Part shown: positions 61,877-64,000 of the stretch, in pieces
How the letters are laid out: each line of letters opens with the position of its first letter
Numbering within the stretch: position 1 is the stretch's first letter
NCBI GenBank assembly: GCA_951828585.1
Contig: OX639991.1
Location: forward strand, 1,520,576-1,584,575
DNA length: 64,000 nucleotides
Direction of reading: 5' to 3'
Origin: Longimicrobiales bacterium
Lineage (GTDB): Bacteria > Gemmatimonadota > Gemmatimonadetes > Longimicrobiales > Gaopeijiaceae
Position numbers and translations under genes: made by a program
Notes under the pieces: model-generated
What the model saw: only the letters and a program-made list of their open reading frames with translations
The model's database searches: none
Told to the model about the DNA's origin: nothing

Positions 61877-63399
61877 GCGGCCTGGTGCTTCAGATCGGCG
61901 CCACCAAGCTGGTCGTCTCCGTCGTTCTCGCGGGGGCAGCGTGGATCGTTCATCGGCGAGTCGGCAGCCCAGCCGTCTCCCATCCGCTCTGGTTGCTGGT
62001 GCTCGTGACCCTTCTGGTGCCTGCGGTGGTTTCGCTGCCGGTGCTTCCGGCGGAGCCCGATGTGGTGATCGGCACGCCGGCCACCGGTTCTGCCGAGGTA
62101 GCGTTGGCAGAGGGGGATTTCGACTCCGCAAGGGGGGCGCGGTTCAGCACCATCGCCGGCCCGGGTGTCGCGATCGCGTGGCTCCTGGGGACGATGGGAC
62201 TGCTGACGTGGTCGCTTCTGCAAACGGTCCGGTTCCAGCGCAGGCTGACGAGCGCTTCCTGGCCCGCATCCGGGCACCTGCAACGCGAGGCCGCCGCGAT
62301 TGGTCATGACCTCGGCCTGGCCCGGATCCCGGAGGTGCTGACCACGGGCGCCCATGTCACTCCCATGGTCTGGTGGATCGGTGGGAGGGTGAGGGTGCTC
62401 GTCCCCACCTTCCTCCTGACTGAACTCAGCCGCGACGAACTCCACGCCATCCTGGCCCACGAGCTGGCCCACGTGCGCCGCCGCGACCACCTCGTGCGCT
62501 GGCTGGAATGGCTGGCATGCGCCGTCTTCTGGTGGAACCCGGTGGCCTGGTGGGCTCGCCGCCAGCTCCGGATCGCCGAGGAATCGTGCTGCGACCGGCT
62601 CGCGCTGGACGCGGGAAGATCCAGTCCGGGGATCTACGCAAACGGGCTGCTGAAGGTGGTCGCGAACGCATCTCAATCGCCAGGGTTCCGCCCACCGCTC
62701 CCCGCCAGCGCGGCAGGTGGAGTCGGACGCTCCCAGGTCCTCGAAAGGAGACTCAGAATGATCATTTCAACAGACACCCGTTCCCCCGCTCCCCGCCGGC
62801 TGCGCGCCTTCACCTGGGGCGCGGTGCTGTGCGTCCTCCCATTCGGGCTCGTCTACTGCGACCGACCCACCCCGGAGATGACGGGCGAAGATGAAGCCGC
62901 AACCGTGGAGGCAACGCTCGAAGACCCGGTTGAGACCCTTGCCGGCGACCTGGCGGACATCCTCACGCGCCACGAGGAGGATATTCACCGTAGCATCCAG
63001 GCAAAGGTCGAGTCCGGCGCGCTCGATGAGTATCGAGGCGGGCTGCTGAGCGCGTACGTCTCTGGAGCAAAGGCGGGGCTCCTGATCCACTACGAGGGCC
63101 GGGACCTTTCGGACGAGGAGAAACAGGCGGTCGCCGACCGGCTCACCGCCAGCGCCGAACGGGTCAACCCGGCCCCCGGGGCCGCAATGGAAGACGCGAC
63201 AGTGTTTCGGGAACTCCTTATGGATCAACTGGCGACTGAATTACTCGCCATGGAAGCCGAACTCATCCGCAACTTCCATAAGGTTCAATTGTTGAGGGTA
63301 CCGCATCCTCTCCTTCCTGTCCTGAAATTCCACGAGAAGCCGCCGAGTTCCAATCCTGGTCCGCAAGAAACCGCCGGAACGCTAATGCTTGAGCTATGA
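61873..63399 (+). CDS. blaR1: M56 metallopeptidase (BlaR1/MecR1 type), no beta-lactam sensor
   Basis: 508 residues. Helices near residues 8-25, 40-60, 96-117 and 213-228 (VFWWNPVAWW). The zinc site is HELAH (196-200) in ILAHELAHVRRRDH, with EESCCD supplying the third ligand. A last helix is near residue 318 (TWGAVLCVLPFGLVYC). The C-terminal ~180 residues are acidic and helical, with no penicillin-binding SxxK domain, so it does not sense beta-lactams. The likely role is to cleave BlaI. The stop overlaps the ATG of a propeller gene, which may carry the sensing role. Confidence 0.85.
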   Translation: MSGLVLQIGATKLVVSVVLAGAAWIVHRRVGSPAVSHPLWLLVLVTLLVPAVVSLPVLPAEPDVVIGTPATGSAEVALAEGDFDSARGARFSTIAGPGVAIAWLLGTMGLLTWSLLQTVRFQRRLTSASWPASGHLQREAAAIGHDLGLARIPEVLTTGAHVTPMVWWIGGRVRVLVPTFLLTELSRDELHAILAHELAHVRRRDHLVRWLEWLACAVFWWNPVAWWARRQLRIAEESCCDRLALDAGRSSPGIYANGLLKVVANASQSPGFRPPLPASAAGGVGRSQVLERRLRMIISTDTRSPAPRRLRAFTWGAVLCVLPFGLVYCDRPTPEMTGEDEAATVEATLEDPVETLAGDLADILTRHEEDIHRSIQAKVESGALDEYRGGLLSAYVSGAKAGLLIHYEGRDLSDEEKQAVADRLTASAERVNPAPGAAMEDATVFRELLMDQLATELLAMEAELIRNFHKVQLLRVPHPLLPVLKFHEKPPSSNPGPQETAGTLMLEL

Positions 63400-64000
63400 G
63401 CAAAGGTCGCTCCACCGCCCGGTTCGCCGCCCTGGCGCTGCTCGCCCTCCCTTCACCGGCAAGTGCGCAGGAGGTCACAGCCCTCACCGAGAACCTGTGC
63501 GCGTCATGCTCACTCGAGATCACCACCGACATCCTGCTCGGCGCCGACGGTGAATCGGTGATCGGGAGGGCGTGGGACATCCAGCGCCTCTCCGACGGCC
63601 GTTTCACGATGGCCTTTCAGAACATCTCCGCGTGGGCCGAATTCACCATCTTCTCGGCCGATGGTTCGGCCTTTCGCCGTGTCGGGCGGGAGGGCGAAGG
63701 CCCGGGTGAGTACGGGCATGTGGTTTGGGTGAGGGAGCACGGGGAACAACTGTACGTCTTCGACAGTCGACGCAGGCGAATGACCGTGCTGGATTCGGCC
63801 CTCGAGGCGGTTCACACAGCCCCGGTGGGGTGTCTTGACTGCAACGGATTCGACATGGCGATGCTCCCCGGCGGCAGGGTGGCGCTGAACTACTTCATGC
63901 CCGGTGGTTCCCGCGAAGAGGCCTTCTCGGCCGACGCCGGATTCGCACTCCACATCCTGGGCACGGATGGCCAGACCGTGCATTCCATGGACGAAATCCC
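63396..64000 (+). CDS. Exported beta-propeller protein, partial at right edge
   Basis: The first ~201 residues are in the window. Signal peptide RFAALALLALPSPASAQ. Blades follow: IQRLSDGRFTMAFQNISAWAEFTIFSADG, the turn VGREGEGPGEYGHV, LYVFDSRRRRMTVLD. It is unusual in carrying CASC near residue 36 and CLDC in the next part, possible metal or disulfide sites. The ATG overlaps the M56 stop, so it is the third gene of the BlaI-BlaR1 operon. The end lies outside the window. Confidence 0.8.
   Translation, partial: MSKGRSTARFAALALLALPSPASAQEVTALTENLCASCSLEITTDILLGADGESVIGRAWDIQRLSDGRFTMAFQNISAWAEFTIFSADGSAFRRVGREGEGPGEYGHVVWVREHGEQLYVFDSRRRRMTVLDSALEAVHTAPVGCLDCNGFDMAMLPGGRVALNYFMPGGSREEAFSADAGFALHILGTDGQTVHSMDEI

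Noticed and set aside
61873-63399. Beta-lactam sensing by the BlaR1-like protein
   Set aside because: The C-terminal part lacks the penicillin-binding SxxK domain, and no beta-lactamase gene is nearby.

Overview
The window is GC-rich (by eye about two thirds G+C), with dense coding, exported lipoproteins and outer-membrane proteins, and an unusually large set of exported six-bladed beta-propeller proteins. This gene content (propeller paralogues carrying a GEGPGEF-type turn, M56 peptidases with BlaI regulators, RND pumps, M14 peptidases, a TipAS-type MerR protein) is typical of Gemmatimonadota. That assignment is inference; no rRNA or universal marker gene is in the window. No rRNA, tRNA, CRISPR array or complete transposon was recognised.

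Layout. 1-6640 is largely decayed: pieces of two beta-propeller genes, a HigA antitoxin, a DUF433 antitoxin, an M56 peptidase, a propeller lipoprotein with an amber stop, a retropepsin-like protease and an AAA ATPase tail lie next to one intact propeller gene. 6.9-11.7 kb holds an M14 carboxypeptidase lipoprotein, a frameshifted thymidine kinase coupled to a propeller gene, and a HExxH lipoprotein. 11.8-14.8 kb is a two-gene Hsp70/HEAT-repeat module joined by a 20-codon mini-ORF. 14.8-20 kb holds a PIN/RHH toxin-antitoxin pair, an exported short-chain dehydrogenase and an orphan RND pump. 20-25 kb is a minus-strand redox cluster: a Rieske oxygenase, a GOLPH3-domain/cytochrome P450 fusion and an FAD oxidoreductase. 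25-31 kb holds an SH3-like exported protein, a SnoaL-like protein, an aldo/keto reductase, a broken glycosyltransferase, a CDP-alcohol phosphatidyltransferase and a second PIN/RHH pair. 31-43 kb holds more propellers, a possible HEPN nuclease, outer-membrane barrels, a MerR-TipAS regulator, a sodium:solute symporter, a TonB-like protein and a methyltransferase. 43.3-49.7 kb is a CusCBA-type copper/silver efflux operon. 49.7-57 kb is a minus-strand run of an Rpn nuclease, a tannase-family esterase, a PQQ dehydrogenase, an aromatic amino-acid decarboxylase and an Erm-type rRNA methylase. 57.3-64 kb holds three tandem propeller paralogues followed by a BlaI-BlaR1-propeller operon.

How the parts connect. 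At least twelve propeller genes or remnants occur in 64 kb. They sit in pairs or tandem arrays, or beside M56/BlaR1 peptidases, which suggests repeated duplication of exported sensor or binding proteins. Three minus-strand promoters (2.2, 5.3 and 25.0 kb) share a gap-free 40-bp element, which points to a common regulator; two of them drive recognisable genes. The best candidates for undescribed biology are the BlaI-BlaR1-propeller operon, the Hsp70/mini-ORF/HEAT module, the GOLPH3-P450/Rieske/FAD cluster and the shared 40-bp operator.

Several genes (thymidine kinase, retropepsin-like protease, DUF433, one propeller) are broken by a single-base slip in a homopolymer. Some of these may be assembly errors rather than true pseudogenes. 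The truncated gene pieces in the first 6.6 kb cannot be explained that way.
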